The notes beneath the pieces are model-generated. The model was not told the DNA's origin and did no database searches. It saw only the letters and a list, made by a program, of their open reading frames with translations. From Nitrospirota bacterium (GTDB lineage Bacteria; Nitrospirota; Thermodesulfovibrionia; Thermodesulfovibrionales; Magnetobacteriaceae), in contig JADFXJ010000006.1 of the NCBI GenBank assembly GCA_015233615.1, positions 1 to 62,136 of the forward strand: a stretch of 62,136 nt of DNA, in the 5' to 3' direction. The stretch's first letter is position 1. Each line of letters opens with the position of its first letter. Position numbers and translations under genes: made by a program. Positions 43,242 through 52,233 of this stretch are shown here, in pieces.

Positions 43242-46200
43242 CTACGCTTCCTCCTTCTTATGATGTTCGGCACCGATAACCATGTACATCGCCGGCACCA
43301 CGAACAGGGTAAAGAGCGTACCGATTGAAATGCCGGCCATTATCACCAGGCCCATGCTGAAGCGACCCACGGCCCCCGCTCCGGATGCGGTTACCAGCGG
43401 CACCACTCCCAGCACCATCGCCGCGGTGGTCATCAGTATCGGCCTCAGACGGATACCGGCGGCCAGCTCCACCGCCTCGCGTTTGCTCTTGCCCTCGCGC
43501 TGAAGATCGTTGGCGAACTGTACGATGAGTATACCGTGTTTGCTGATAAGGCCGATGAGTGTCACCAGGCCCACCTCGGTATAGATATTCAGACTGGCGC
43601 CCCCCACGCCGAGGCTGATAAAGATCATCGCCCCGCATATCGACATTGGCACGCTCACGAGCACTATGAACGGGTCGCGAAAGCTTTCGAATTGTGCCGC
43701 CAGTGTGAGGAAGATGATTATCAGGGCAAAGAAGAAGGTAACCAGCAGAGCGCTCGATTCCTGAACGTACTGCCTCGACTGGCCGCCGTAATCGATGCTA
43801 TACCCCTGGGGCAGCACGTCCCTGGCCAGCGACTTGAGCGTGTCGAGGGCCTGGCCCAGAGTAACGCCCGGATAGGGCACCGCCGATATGGTTGCCGAGT
43901 TCAACTGTTGAAAGTGGTTTATTGACTCAGGCACGACCGATTTGGTGAGACGGGTAAAGGTCGATACCGGGACGCTTGTCCCGCCGGAGGTGTTGACGTA
44001 ATAATCCTGTAGTTGTTCGGCGTTAAGCCGCTGCCGCTGCACTACCTGTGGAATCACCTTGTACGAGCGTCCGGCCAGGCCGAAATAGTTGACGTATCCG
44101 CCTCCAAGCATCCAGCCCAGAGCGCCGCCCACATCGCGCATCGTTAGTCCAAGTTGGGCCGCCTTGTCGCGGTCGAATTCCACCGTTATCTGCGGCTTGT
44201 CAATCCTGAGATCGGTATCCAGAAAGACGAACATGCCGCTTGCACGGGCCTTGTCCATGAGCGCCTGAGACACCTCGTTCAAACGGTCGTAGGAATCGGT
44301 GGTACCTATCGCAAATTGCACCGGCAAACCGCTTCCGCCGCCCGGCAAAGCCGGCCTCTGAAACGCCACCGCACGCGCGCCGGCAATCCCTCCGAGACGC
44401 GTCTGCACGTCCGGTTGCAACTGCATGGCCGTGCGCTTGCGCTCGTCCCAGGGTTTCAGCACCATTCCCGCAATGCCGGAGTTAAGTCCGGCGATACCGT
44501 CAAGCTGAAACACGTGATCGATTTCCGGGTACGACGTAAAGATATTGTACACCTGCCGTGATGACAGGTGCGTCTGCTCCAGTGTGGCATCGGGCGCCGT
44601 AGTGATAAACGAGATCAGGATCCCCTGGTCCTCCGTCGGGGCCAGTTCGCTCTTCGAGGTAGTATACAGAAAGTAGTTGCTGCCAAGGATGATTATTGCG
44701 AACACTACGGCCACCGGCAGGTAATCGAGCGTACCGTGCAACAGGCTTTCATATCCCCGGCGCAGGTACCCGAACTGCCCGTCGATAAAATCCACGAAGC
44801 TTCGCCTGCGCTTACGGCTATCGGCATGATTATCGGCGTGATTTTCGGCATGTCCGCCGCCGTGGCCGCCTGCGTTGGCTTGGTTGTTGGCGCGCTCGGG
44901 CGGCTTTAAGAAGCGCGAGCACATCATCGGCGACAGCGTAAGGGCAACTACCGCCGACACCGCTACGGAGCCCGCAAGCGTGTAGGCAAATTCCGTGAAG
45001 AGCGCGCCCGTGAGGCCGCCCATAAAGCCGATTGGCACGTACACCGCTATAAGTACCACCGAAATAACGACTATCGGCCCGGCAAGTTCGCGTGCGCCCA
45101 TGAGTGCCGCCTGCAGCGGGCCGACTCCGTCCTCCATGTGGCGGTGTACGTTTTCCACCACGATTATGGCGTCATCGACGACAAGACCGATGGCGAGCAC
45201 CAGTGCAAGCAGCGTCAGGAGATTTATAGTGTAGCCGAGCACCATCATTATGAAAAATGCCCCTACCAACGACAGCGGTATCGCGATAGCCGGAATAATC
45301 ACGGATCTAACCGAGCCGAGGAAGAGGAATATCACCACGGTTACGATGAGCAGGGCTTCGATCAGCGTGACTATGACCTCGTGGATGGAACTGTCCACGA
45401 ACTTGCTGGCGTCGTAAGCTATTTTTCCGGTGAGTCCTTCGGGCAACTGCTGCTGAATGGACGGAAACGCCTTGCGCACGTTATCGATTACCGTAAGTAT
45501 GTTGGCGTTTGGGGCCACCTTGATACCGATGAATACTGAGCCCGCGCCGTCGAAGGCAACCGTGGTGTCATAGTCCTCCGAGCCCAGTGTGACTTTGGCG
45601 ATATCTCCCAAACGGACAATGGCACCGTTGACCGACTTGATCGCGAGAGAGTTGAATTCGTCAACCGAGTGCAGATTCGTGCCGGCGGTGAGATTCACCG
45701 TAACCATCTGCCCTTGGGTACGCCCTACCGCGGAGATAAAATCGTTGCCGGCCAGGGCGTTATTTACGTCATTACCGGTTACCTTATACGCGGCCATCTT
45801 CGTCGGGCTAAGCCACGCCCTCAGCGCGAACTGCCGTTTGCCGAGAATTTCGGCGGTCTGCACGCCCTCTACGGCTTGCAGCTTTGGCTGCACCACGCGT
45901 ATCAGGTAGTCGGTAATCTTGTTGGTCGGAAGCACCTTGCTGTAAAACCCCATGTACATGGAATCTATCGTCTCGCCCACGGCCACGGTAATAACCGGCT
46001 GCTGAGTGTCTTTCGGCAACTGGTTAAGCACCGCGTTTACCTTGGTGTTGATCTCGGTCAGCGCTTTATTCGGGTCGTAGTTCAGACGCAGGTTGGCCTG
46101 AATCGTACTGACGCTCTGCGAACTTGACGACGTCATATAATCGATGCCGTTTGCCTGGGCAATCGAGTTTTCCAACGGAGTCGTAATGAAGCCTGCCACC

Positions 46201-46373
46201 AGAGACGGGTCGGCTCCGTAATAGACGGTAGAGACGGTGACGACGGCGTTTTGGGTTACCGGAAACTGGCGTACCTGCAAAACGCCCATCGAACGCAACC
46301 CCAGTACAAAGATCATCATGCTGACCACGGTAGCGAGCACCGGACGGCGAATAAAGACGTCTGTTATATTCAC
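43242..46373 (-). CDS. RND multidrug efflux permease (HAE1 type)
   Basis: 1043 residues, GTG start with AAAGGAG upstream. It has twelve membrane helices and two large periplasmic loops. Features include FIRRPVLATVVSMMIF at the N-terminus, PSLVAGFITTPLENSIAQ, VAIGLVVDDAIIVVENVHRHM with the proton-relay Asp pair, and GVVPLVTASGAGAVGRFSMGLVI at the C-terminus. A Gly/His-rich insertion (GGHGGGHAENHADNHAD) lies in the central cytoplasmic linker. It exchanges protons for drugs with the adaptor and outer-membrane channel encoded upstream. The 16-bp gap to the adaptor gene indicates one operon. Confidence 0.95.
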   Translation of the reverse strand: MNITDVFIRRPVLATVVSMMIFVLGLRSMGVLQVRQFPVTQNAVVTVSTVYYGADPSLVAGFITTPLENSIAQANGIDYMTSSSSQSVSTIQANLRLNYDPNKALTEINTKVNAVLNQLPKDTQQPVITVAVGETIDSMYMGFYSKVLPTNKITDYLIRVVQPKLQAVEGVQTAEILGKRQFALRAWLSPTKMAAYKVTGNDVNNALAGNDFISAVGRTQGQMVTVNLTAGTNLHSVDEFNSLAIKSVNGAIVRLGDIAKVTLGSEDYDTTVAFDGAGSVFIGIKVAPNANILTVIDNVRKAFPSIQQQLPEGLTGKIAYDASKFVDSSIHEVIVTLIEALLIVTVVIFLFLGSVRSVIIPAIAIPLSLVGAFFIMMVLGYTINLLTLLALVLAIGLVVDDAIIVVENVHRHMEDGVGPLQAALMGARELAGPIVVISVVLIAVYVPIGFMGGLTGALFTEFAYTLAGSVAVSAVVALTLSPMMCSRFLKPPERANNQANAGGHGGGHAENHADNHADSRKRRRSFVDFIDGQFGYLRRGYESLLHGTLDYLPVAVVFAIIILGSNYFLYTTSKSELAPTEDQGILISFITTAPDATLEQTHLSSRQVYNIFTSYPEIDHVFQLDGIAGLNSGIAGMVLKPWDERKRTAMQLQPDVQTRLGGIAGARAVAFQRPALPGGGSGLPVQFAIGTTDSYDRLNEVSQALMDKARASGMFVFLDTDLRIDKPQITVEFDRDKAAQLGLTMRDVGGALGWMLGGGYVNYFGLAGRSYKVIPQVVQRQRLNAEQLQDYYVNTSGGTSVPVSTFTRLTKSVVPESINHFQQLNSATISAVPYPGVTLGQALDTLKSLARDVLPQGYSIDYGGQSRQYVQESSALLVTFFFALIIIFLTLAAQFESFRDPFIVLVSVPMSICGAMIFISLGVGGASLNIYTEVGLVTLIGLISKHGILIVQFANDLQREGKSKREAVELAAGIRLRPILMTTAAMVLGVVPLVTASGAGAVGRFSMGLVIMAGISIGTLFTLFVVPAMYMVIGAEHHKKEEA

Positions 46374-46389
46374 TCAGGCTCCTTTCACG

Positions 46390-47520
46390 TTACTCGTCCG
46401 CCGGCCTGGGGGCGGCGTCGTTGGAGGGTTGAACTTTGTTGTTGACCACTATAACGCTTCCGTTTTTGAGCTTGAGTTGTCCGCTTGTAATAACCGTGTC
46501 GCCTTCCTTGACACCCTTAAGTATAGCCACCTGATCGCCGCGCGTGCCGCCGGCGGTGACGAAGGTCTGTTTGGCGGTAAGCAGCGGTTTACCCTCCGGA
46601 GTCTTGCCGCTTTTGTCGACGATATAAACCGTCTCGCCGTAAGGGTTGAACGTGATTGCCGTCTGCGGCAGCGTCAGGTAACGCTCCGGTTCCCCCGTCA
46701 TGACCTCCACCGACACGTACATGCCGGGCAACAATTCGCGTTTGGGATTGCCGAAGATTCCTTCGACCTCGACGTTGCGCGTATCGGTATCCACTTTCGG
46801 ATTTATAGTCGCTATTTTACCCGTAAAGGTACGGCCCGGATAAGTGTCCGTGGCGGCAACAATCGTCTGCCCATGAGCGATACGCGAGAGTTCCTGCTGC
46901 GGCAGGTAAAAGTCCACGTAGACAAAATCGAGAGATTGCAGCGTAACGATCTTGTCGCCGGGGTTTACGTATTGGCCGGGGTTGACGGTGGTTATGCCGA
47001 GCCGCCCGGCAAAGGGAGCGGTAATGGTCTTTTTGCGGACTATCGCCTCCTGTTCCGCCACCTGTGCCCGTTTACTCCTGAGATCGGCCTCCTCGCCGTC
47101 CAGAGCCGCCCGGCTTATCGCCTGTACCGCGAACTGCTTTTTGTCACGCTCGTAAACGGTATTGGCCAATTCGGCCGCCGCTTCGAGCGAATGCAGCCGC
47201 GCAACGTCGGAGTCCGCGTTAAGTTCCACCAGCAGTTGGCCCTCCCTGACCTCCTCGCCGCTCTTGAAGTGCAGCGAACGCACAAGACCGGTGATTTCGC
47301 TCGTTACCTCCACGCCGCGCACCGCCCTGAGAGAACCGATCGCCTTTAACTGCGGCTGCCAGGGATGGAATTCGGCCTTTATCGTAGAAACCGCCACCGG
47401 GGGCGGTTTCATACCGGCCATGTATTTTTTTGTCATGTGAGACACAAAGGCATGGTATCCGAAGATACCGCCGAACAACAGGCCGACGATTACAAGCATA
47501 ATCAGCATTCGCTTGGCCAT
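46390..47520 (-). CDS. RND periplasmic adaptor (MFP)
   Basis: 376 residues. An N-terminal membrane anchor (MLIMLVIVGLLFGGIFGY) is followed by a lipoyl/hairpin region with VEVTSEITGLVRSLHFKSGEEVREGQLLVEL, the mirrored half ITAPFAGRLGITTVNPGQYVNPGDKIVTL, and beta-barrel and membrane-proximal domains. It bridges the inner-membrane pump and the TolC-type channel. GGAGG lies eight bases before ATG 47520. Confidence 0.95.
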   Translation of the reverse strand: MAKRMLIMLVIVGLLFGGIFGYHAFVSHMTKKYMAGMKPPPVAVSTIKAEFHPWQPQLKAIGSLRAVRGVEVTSEITGLVRSLHFKSGEEVREGQLLVELNADSDVARLHSLEAAAELANTVYERDKKQFAVQAISRAALDGEEADLRSKRAQVAEQEAIVRKKTITAPFAGRLGITTVNPGQYVNPGDKIVTLQSLDFVYVDFYLPQQELSRIAHGQTIVAATDTYPGRTFTGKIATINPKVDTDTRNVEVEGIFGNPKRELLPGMYVSVEVMTGEPERYLTLPQTAITFNPYGETVYIVDKSGKTPEGKPLLTAKQTFVTAGGTRGDQVAILKGVKEGDTVITSGQLKLKNGSVIVVNNKVQPSNDAAPRPADE

Positions 47521-47574
47521 CAGAAGTTCCTCCGTTTTTTATGTTTATCCGTGTTTATCAGTGTTTATCCGTGG

Positions 47575-49188
47575 TTAAAATATCTTTTTCTCTAATGCTC
47601 CGTAATCCGTGCCGTAATCCGCTTGTTGTTGCCGGTTCCACCACCCTCCGCCGAGGGCCTGAAACAGTGCCGCGGTATCGATTAAGCGAGCCTCCCCGGC
47701 CTGAACGAGGCTCAACCGGGTTTGTTGGTACTGGCGCTCGGCAACGAGCAGCGAGAGATAGCTCACCGCGCCAACCTTGAATTGCTTCCGGGTGATGTCA
47801 AGCGTGTCGCGTGCAGTCGATTCAGCATCAGCCTGCGCCTTGAGCAGCTTTGCGTCCTCATCCAGTGCGCGCAGCACGTCGGCTACGTTTTGGAATGCGT
47901 GCAAAACCGTATCGCGGTATTGAGCCTCAGCCTGTGAGTATGCGGCTACGGCGCCGCGGCGTTTTGCGGTAAGCTCTCCGCCGTGAAACAGCGGCTGCAC
48001 AAGTCCGGTGCCTATACCCCAGATAGACGTGTTGGCGCCAATTAAATCGCCAAGCTTGTTCGTCTCCGACCCAAGACTCCCGGAAATCGAAATCTGCGGG
48101 TACATCAACGCCGTCGCCACCCCAACCTGGGCGCTTGCCGCGTGCAACAGCGCTTCGTAGGCCCGAACGTCGGGACGCTGCCGTACAAGTTCCGAGGGCA
48201 GGCTCACCGGTAGTTCCTGCGGTAACCGAAGCCCGTCAAGGTTGAATTCGGGCAGTCCCGCCTCGCCCGGCAGTCTGCCCGTAAGTATTGCCAGCAAATG
48301 GCGGGTCTGCGAGAGTTCCTTTTCCAGCGGCGGCAGTGTAGCCGACGTTTGCGCCAGGAGCGTTCGCGCTGCAAGTACGTCGGAAAGCGACACCCCCCCA
48401 AGGCGGAACCGCTCTTCAACCACCCCGAGTTCCTTCTCGCGGGTTGACAGGATGTTCCGCGTGACGTCAATCAGCGCCCGTAACGAAGCTTCTTTCACCG
48501 ACGTGGTAACGATATTGGACGTAAGCGTCAGATATGCCGCTTCGAGCAGGAAGCGCTGGTAGTCTACCTGTGAAATAAGTGATTCTAATTCCCGCCGCGC
48601 TCCGCCAAAGAAATCGAACGCGTAGGAGACGTTTACGGATGCGTTATAGAGATTGAAAGACGCACCGCCAGGTTGTCCAAATCCGGCGTTAGAGACCTTC
48701 TGGCGCTCTGCAGATAAGCCCGCGTCGACGTGCGGGTAGAGAGCGGATCCGATTTTTGCCCGTACGTTTTCCTCAGACTCCAGCAGAGCCGCCTGAGCCG
48801 CGGCAAGCGTCGGGCTGTTGTCAAGCGCCCGACGAATTAACAGATCCAGCGATTCGCTATGAAACAGCGTCCACCACTGGGCGGATATCTCCCCTCCGGA
48901 GACAAAGCGCTGTGCATCACCGTCCTTAACCGGTGCCGAAACCGTCGTCTCCGGCATCGCGCTCTCCGTGTACGTTTTGGCGGCAGGAGCGTCGGGCCGC
49001 CGAAAGTCGGGGCCTACCGTGCATCCGGCAAACACAAAGGCAAAAACAGGGATTAACACGAAAGGCACGAACAGGGGCACGAAAAACACGAAAAAGGACA
49101 TGGACAAGCTCTTTTTCATTTCTTTTTTCGTGCTTTTCGTGTTTTTCGTGGTAATCTCTTGTCCTTCGTAGTTAAATGTCTTCTTCAT
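47575..49188 (-). CDS. TolC/NodT-family outer-membrane lipoprotein
   Basis: 537 residues. A lipobox VFAGC (C56) follows a hydrophobic signal (FFVFFVPLFVPFVLIPVFAFVFAG), and the mature part contains two tandem outer-membrane efflux domains with VPLPSELVRQRPDV-type and SLGSETNKLGDLIG segments. The signal is longer than normal because the first 40 or so codons are encoded by a 'cacgaaaa' palindromic repeat. Possible starts are ATG 49188, which overlaps the marR stop (ATGA), or Met24. The last codons run into a TTTATCCGTG repeat. It forms the exit duct of the efflux pump. Confidence 0.9.
   Translation of the reverse strand: MKKTFNYEGQEITTKNTKSTKKEMKKSLSMSFFVFFVPLFVPFVLIPVFAFVFAGCTVGPDFRRPDAPAAKTYTESAMPETTVSAPVKDGDAQRFVSGGEISAQWWTLFHSESLDLLIRRALDNSPTLAAAQAALLESEENVRAKIGSALYPHVDAGLSAERQKVSNAGFGQPGGASFNLYNASVNVSYAFDFFGGARRELESLISQVDYQRFLLEAAYLTLTSNIVTTSVKEASLRALIDVTRNILSTREKELGVVEERFRLGGVSLSDVLAARTLLAQTSATLPPLEKELSQTRHLLAILTGRLPGEAGLPEFNLDGLRLPQELPVSLPSELVRQRPDVRAYEALLHAASAQVGVATALMYPQISISGSLGSETNKLGDLIGANTSIWGIGTGLVQPLFHGGELTAKRRGAVAAYSQAEAQYRDTVLHAFQNVADVLRALDEDAKLLKAQADAESTARDTLDITRKQFKVGAVSYLSLLVAERQYQQTRLSLVQAGEARLIDTAALFQALGGGWWNRQQQADYGTDYGALEKKIF
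49051..49156. repeat. 'cacgaaaa' palindromic repeat, copy 3, inside tolC
   Basis: Arms gattaacacgaaaggcacga and tttttcgtgtttttcgtggt with self-pairing between; the copy matches those at 21.8 and 40.5 kb. It lies within the 5' end of the tolC-like gene and encodes its signal peptide core. Confidence 0.85.
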
Positions 49189-49634
49189 CTTATGATTGTC
49201 TCCGTTTTGAGTTTTCCCGAAATTTTGCGGAATAAATCGAGTAATACGTCCTGTTCGTCCGGATTTAGCGCCTGAAGAATGCCGCGCGCCATCTGAAGGT
49301 AGCCTTCCTCGACAAGTTTATGAAACTGCCTGCCCTCCTCCGTAAGCTCCACCCGTACGACCCGGCGATCGTCATCGGAGCGAAGACGGTGGACAAACTT
49401 CTTATCCTCCAGTTTATCGACCACCCAGGTGACGCTGCTCAGGCCTACCTGGAGTCTCTCTGCAATGTCGCTCATAGTGAGGTGGCCGGCGACTCCGACC
49501 GTCAAAAGAACGTTAGCCTCCTGGGCACTTATAACGTCGCAAACGGCCGGATTGTTCTTGTCGACGCCGTAGATCTTCCCCTTGATGACCTGCATGTGGC
49601 CGATAAACTCGCGTGCTTTGTCTTCGAAGTCCAT
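49185..49634 (-). CDS. MarR-family transcriptional repressor
   Basis: 149 residues. The winged helix is seen in LTMSDIAERLQVGLSSVTWVVDKLEDKKFVHRLRSDDDRRVVRVELTEEG, with the conserved DRR of the wing. It is the first gene of the efflux operon and overlaps the tolC-like gene by 4 bp. An 11-bp inverted repeat is placed on the promoter 37 bp upstream, so autorepression, relieved by a small molecule, is likely. Confidence 0.93.
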   Translation of the reverse strand: MDFEDKAREFIGHMQVIKGKIYGVDKNNPAVCDVISAQEANVLLTVGVAGHLTMSDIAERLQVGLSSVTWVVDKLEDKKFVHRLRSDDDRRVVRVELTEEGRQFHKLVEEGYLQMARGILQALNPDEQDVLLDLFRKISGKLKTETIIR

Positions 49635-49671
49635 TTATTCGATTATCCGATTATTAAAATATTCAATAGCA

Positions 49672-49696
49672 CATATGTTGAAATATTCAACATATG
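49672..49696. promoter_or_regulatory. MarR operator palindrome
   Basis: catatgttgaa and ttcaacatatg form a perfect 11-bp inverted repeat around a 3-bp spacer, starting right beside the -10 element. A second weaker half site (ttgaatatttt) lies nearer the gene. Binding here would block transcription. Confidence 0.8.
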
Positions 49697-49697
49697 A

Positions 49698-49726
49698 AGT
49701 ATATCTTAATATTTCAGGTTTGTCAA
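49698..49726 (-). promoter_or_regulatory. Sigma-70 promoter of efflux operon
   Basis: On the minus strand TTGACA (49726-49721) and TATACT (49703-49698) are separated by exactly 17 bases. The transcription start would fall in the operator palindrome. Confidence 0.85.
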
Positions 49727-49853
49727 GGGGTTTTGTTTGCTAACAGGAGTTTCTCCAAAAAAAATTTTTTATGCATACACAATTACGAGATGCAGTTTTA
49801 AATTATGTCGTCTTAATAATGTACGGATCAGAACTATTTTAATCTGTTTTTTC

Positions 49854-50368
49854 GTAACCGTTCACCCGATGGTGATTGCCGTATGCCAGCCGCGATGACA
49901 TACTATACGCAACATCATCCTTTTGTGACATTTCTACTTACCTTACATTTACCATTCTTTATAGTTGACTTAGTATAGCAGCGCACCTCTGACTGATCAC
50001 GGTAAAAGAGTTCACCATGTATAGATGGTAGTAATCGGCAAAAAGCAAAGGGCATCCATCACCCCCGCCTCTTCCTTTTCAAGGAAGAGGGGCCAAAAGG
50101 GGGCTTCGCCCCCTTTAGAATCCCCCCTTAAAGAACGAGCGAACTTATATCCTAATAGCCCGTAGGACAAAGCGGCCGGTCTCCACACGCTGGGTGTCCT
50201 TTGGGGGTCAAGGGGGAAGTCCCCCTTGCAGGTTGGGGTTTCTCAAGGGGAAGGACAGAGTCCTTCCCCTGAGGCTCCCTTCCTTGAAAAGGAAGGGTGG
50301 GGGGATGGATGCTTCTGGCGTTTGCCGCCACTGCCATCGTATAGTGGCTTGTGCCGGTGAACGGTTAC
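49854..50368. repeat. Foldback element bounded by gtaaccgttcacc
   Basis: The 13-mer gtaaccgttcacc (49854-49866) is repeated inverted at 50356-50368. Inside, longer arms also pair: 50051-50085 (gcatccatcacccccgcct onward) with 50278-50312 (tccttgaaaaggaagggtgg then ggggatggatgc), with further weaker pairing outward. The centre has two GC-rich hairpins (agggggcttcgccccct; ggaaggacagagtccttcc). There is no coding frame of note. Likely a non-autonomous mobile repeat. Confidence 0.65.
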
Positions 50369-50593
50369 AAATCCACTTTTTTTCAGGCTCTTTTCTCATT
50401 AAATGTGCGCGACGTTAAAGAAGGCCTGGATTCCCGCTTTCGCAAGAATGACAGAACGGGCAAGGGCAGGGACAAAAGCAAGGACGAAGACAGGACGAGG
50501 ACATGGAAAGATTCCGGAACTTGTCCGCAATGACGGGCAAAGACAGGGACAAAAGCGCCAACGCCCACCTGACCGACTAACCCCCTGTTTGAT

Positions 50594-50770
50594 TTAATCT
50601 TGTAACATCTTGATTACATGTTTTCCAATATAGTTATCTATCTCCTTATGTCTGGGAATCGGTTGCGAAACTTTAGTCCTTGGATTTTGATACCAATCGT
50701 GATTACCACCGTGTCTTATAAAGATACAGCCCATCTCTGCGAGTATCTTTATCAATTCTTCTCTTTTCAT
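50594..50770 (-). CDS. hicA: HicA-type toxin
   Basis: 58 residues, a short ORF running ATG 50770 to TAA 50594. MKREELIKILAEMGCIFIRHGGNHDWYQNPRTKVSQPIPRHKEID gives the dsRBD-like HicA fold with the catalytic His in GGNHDWY. HicA cuts mRNA. It overlaps the hicB stop by 4 bp (ATGA). Gene order is antitoxin first, the less usual arrangement. Confidence 0.85.
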   Translation of the reverse strand: MKREELIKILAEMGCIFIRHGGNHDWYQNPRTKVSQPIPRHKEIDNYIGKHVIKMLQD

Positions 50771-50958
50771 GCCATTTCAAGTTCGGCAATCTTTCGGACG
50801 CAGGGAATCGCACCGCTGGTCAGTTCTTTGTATATGTCTTTTAAATTTTCCTTTAACTCATCTAAGGTCTCGCCTTGGGTCATATAATCCGGGTATTCAT
50901 CTAAGTATCCTATCCACATAACATCCTGCCAGTATATATATCTTATGGTTTTCATCAT
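50767..50958 (-). CDS. hicB: HicB-type antitoxin
   Basis: 62-63 residues (two adjacent ATGs). The partial RNase H-like fold WIGYLDEYPDYMTQGETLDELKENLKDIYKEL matches HicB, lacking the C-terminal DNA-binding domain, as short HicB proteins do. It neutralises HicA by direct binding. Confidence 0.85.
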   Translation of the reverse strand: MMKTIRYIYWQDVMWIGYLDEYPDYMTQGETLDELKENLKDIYKELTSGAIPCVRKIAELEMA

Positions 50959-51011
50959 CGTACCTTTTTTTAATGTTGATCAATCATCAAGCAATATCGT
51001 CCGGGCATCTT

Positions 51012-51069
51012 ATACCAAGGAGCTTTCGACGAAGCCAACGAAGTTAATCGAATGAATGCGACTTGGTAT
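51012..51069. repeat. 'ataccaa' repeat, short copy
   Basis: ataccaag and cttggtat bound 58 bp. The right portion (aagttaatcgaatgaatgcg) is shared with the copy ending at 59208. It appears to be an internally deleted copy of that element. Confidence 0.6.
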
Positions 51070-51160
51070 TATATACATGGGACTCCCATATTCTACATTG
51101 CCGGATGGTTCTTTTCCATCTCCCTTAATTTTTCGTATTCTTCGTGGTTAAATGCCCTTT

Positions 51161-52096
51161 TCAAACCTTCAAAACGATCTTGCCGCGAACGTGTCCGGTC
51201 TGGCTCAATTCATGAGCCCTGGCCGCTTCATCGAGGGGCAGCACGGTGCTGACAACCGTCTTCAGCTCCCCCGAGTCGATTAGCACGGCTATTTGGGTAA
51301 GCTCATCGGCATTGGGGGCAACGAAAATCGCTTCGCCGCGAACTCCGTATTTTGCCGCGCCCTCCGGGGACTGGATACCTAACGTTCCGATAAGAATCCC
51401 CCCTTTTTTCAGTACCTTCCAGGAGCGCTGCTGAGTATCGCCGCCCATTGTATCGAGCACAACGTCGACGTCGCTAACCGCATCCTCAAACCGGGTGGTA
51501 TTGTAATCGATTACCTCATCGGCACCTAGTTGCCGAACGAACTCCGCGTTATTCGCCGACGCCGTGCCGATTACTTTCGCGCCTTTCCACCTTGCCAACT
51601 GAACGGCAAAATGCCCGACGCCGCCCGCCGCAGCGTGAATAAGCACGGTCTGTCCGGCCGATAGTTTCGCAAAATCAAACAAAGACTGCCATGCCGTCAA
51701 TGCTGCTATAGGCACGCCGGCGGCGGTAACGTGATCGACGGAAGCCGGTTTAGTCGCAATGCCCCCTACCCTTGCGGTAACGTATTCGGCATATGCACCG
51801 TTGCGCGAAATGTCCAGAAGGCTATAAACCGCATCCCCTACCTTAAAATCGGTAACGCCGCCACCGATAGCCGCCACCACTCCCGATACGTCCCATCCCG
51901 GTATGAGCGGGAGATGGTGATTCAGCATGCCCGTAAGATAGCCGCCGCGCACCTTCCAGTCTACGGGATTAACTCCGACGGCATGAACGGCAATCAGCAC
52001 CTCGCCCTCGGCAGCCTCCGGCCGTTGCATGTCCTCGACAACTAATACCTCCGGACCACCGTAAGAGTGGAACCGTACAGCCTTCATCGCTATCAT
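51161..52096 (-). CDS. NADP-dependent zinc-type oxidoreductase (quinone reductase-like)
   Basis: 311 residues. A GroES-like N-terminal domain (MKAVRFHSYGGPEVL, GVNPVDWKVRGGYL) is followed by a Rossmann domain with LIHAAAGGVGHFAVQLARWKGAKVIGTAS (nucleotide motif AxxGxxG). Zinc ligands of classical alcohol dehydrogenases are absent, as in zeta-crystallin-type quinone oxidoreductases. It reduces quinones or alpha,beta-unsaturated compounds with NAD(P)H. GGGAGG precedes ATG 52096. It is probably co-transcribed with doxX upstream. Confidence 0.92.
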   Translation of the reverse strand: MIAMKAVRFHSYGGPEVLVVEDMQRPEAAEGEVLIAVHAVGVNPVDWKVRGGYLTGMLNHHLPLIPGWDVSGVVAAIGGGVTDFKVGDAVYSLLDISRNGAYAEYVTARVGGIATKPASVDHVTAAGVPIAALTAWQSLFDFAKLSAGQTVLIHAAAGGVGHFAVQLARWKGAKVIGTASANNAEFVRQLGADEVIDYNTTRFEDAVSDVDVVLDTMGGDTQQRSWKVLKKGGILIGTLGIQSPEGAAKYGVRGEAIFVAPNADELTQIAVLIDSGELKTVVSTVLPLDEAARAHELSQTGHVRGKIVLKV

Positions 52097-52233
52097 AGTG
52101 ACCTCCCTGGTTAAGATGCAGTTTATTTAGATCTTTATCGCTTGCTTCCTTATAACCATACCCTTTGTTTCCTTACATCTGCCGCTTCCTTATATCTTTT
52201 GCTTCCTTAATATCTCACGTATCTCCCGCTTCC

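Noticed and set aside
47535..47577. Three tttatccgtg units at the end of the tolC-like gene
   Set aside because: Probably a remnant of a common dispersed repeat; too short to annotate separately.
52125..52233. Repeated cttccttat units after doxX
   Set aside because: Too degenerate and short to call a tandem repeat or regulatory site with confidence.
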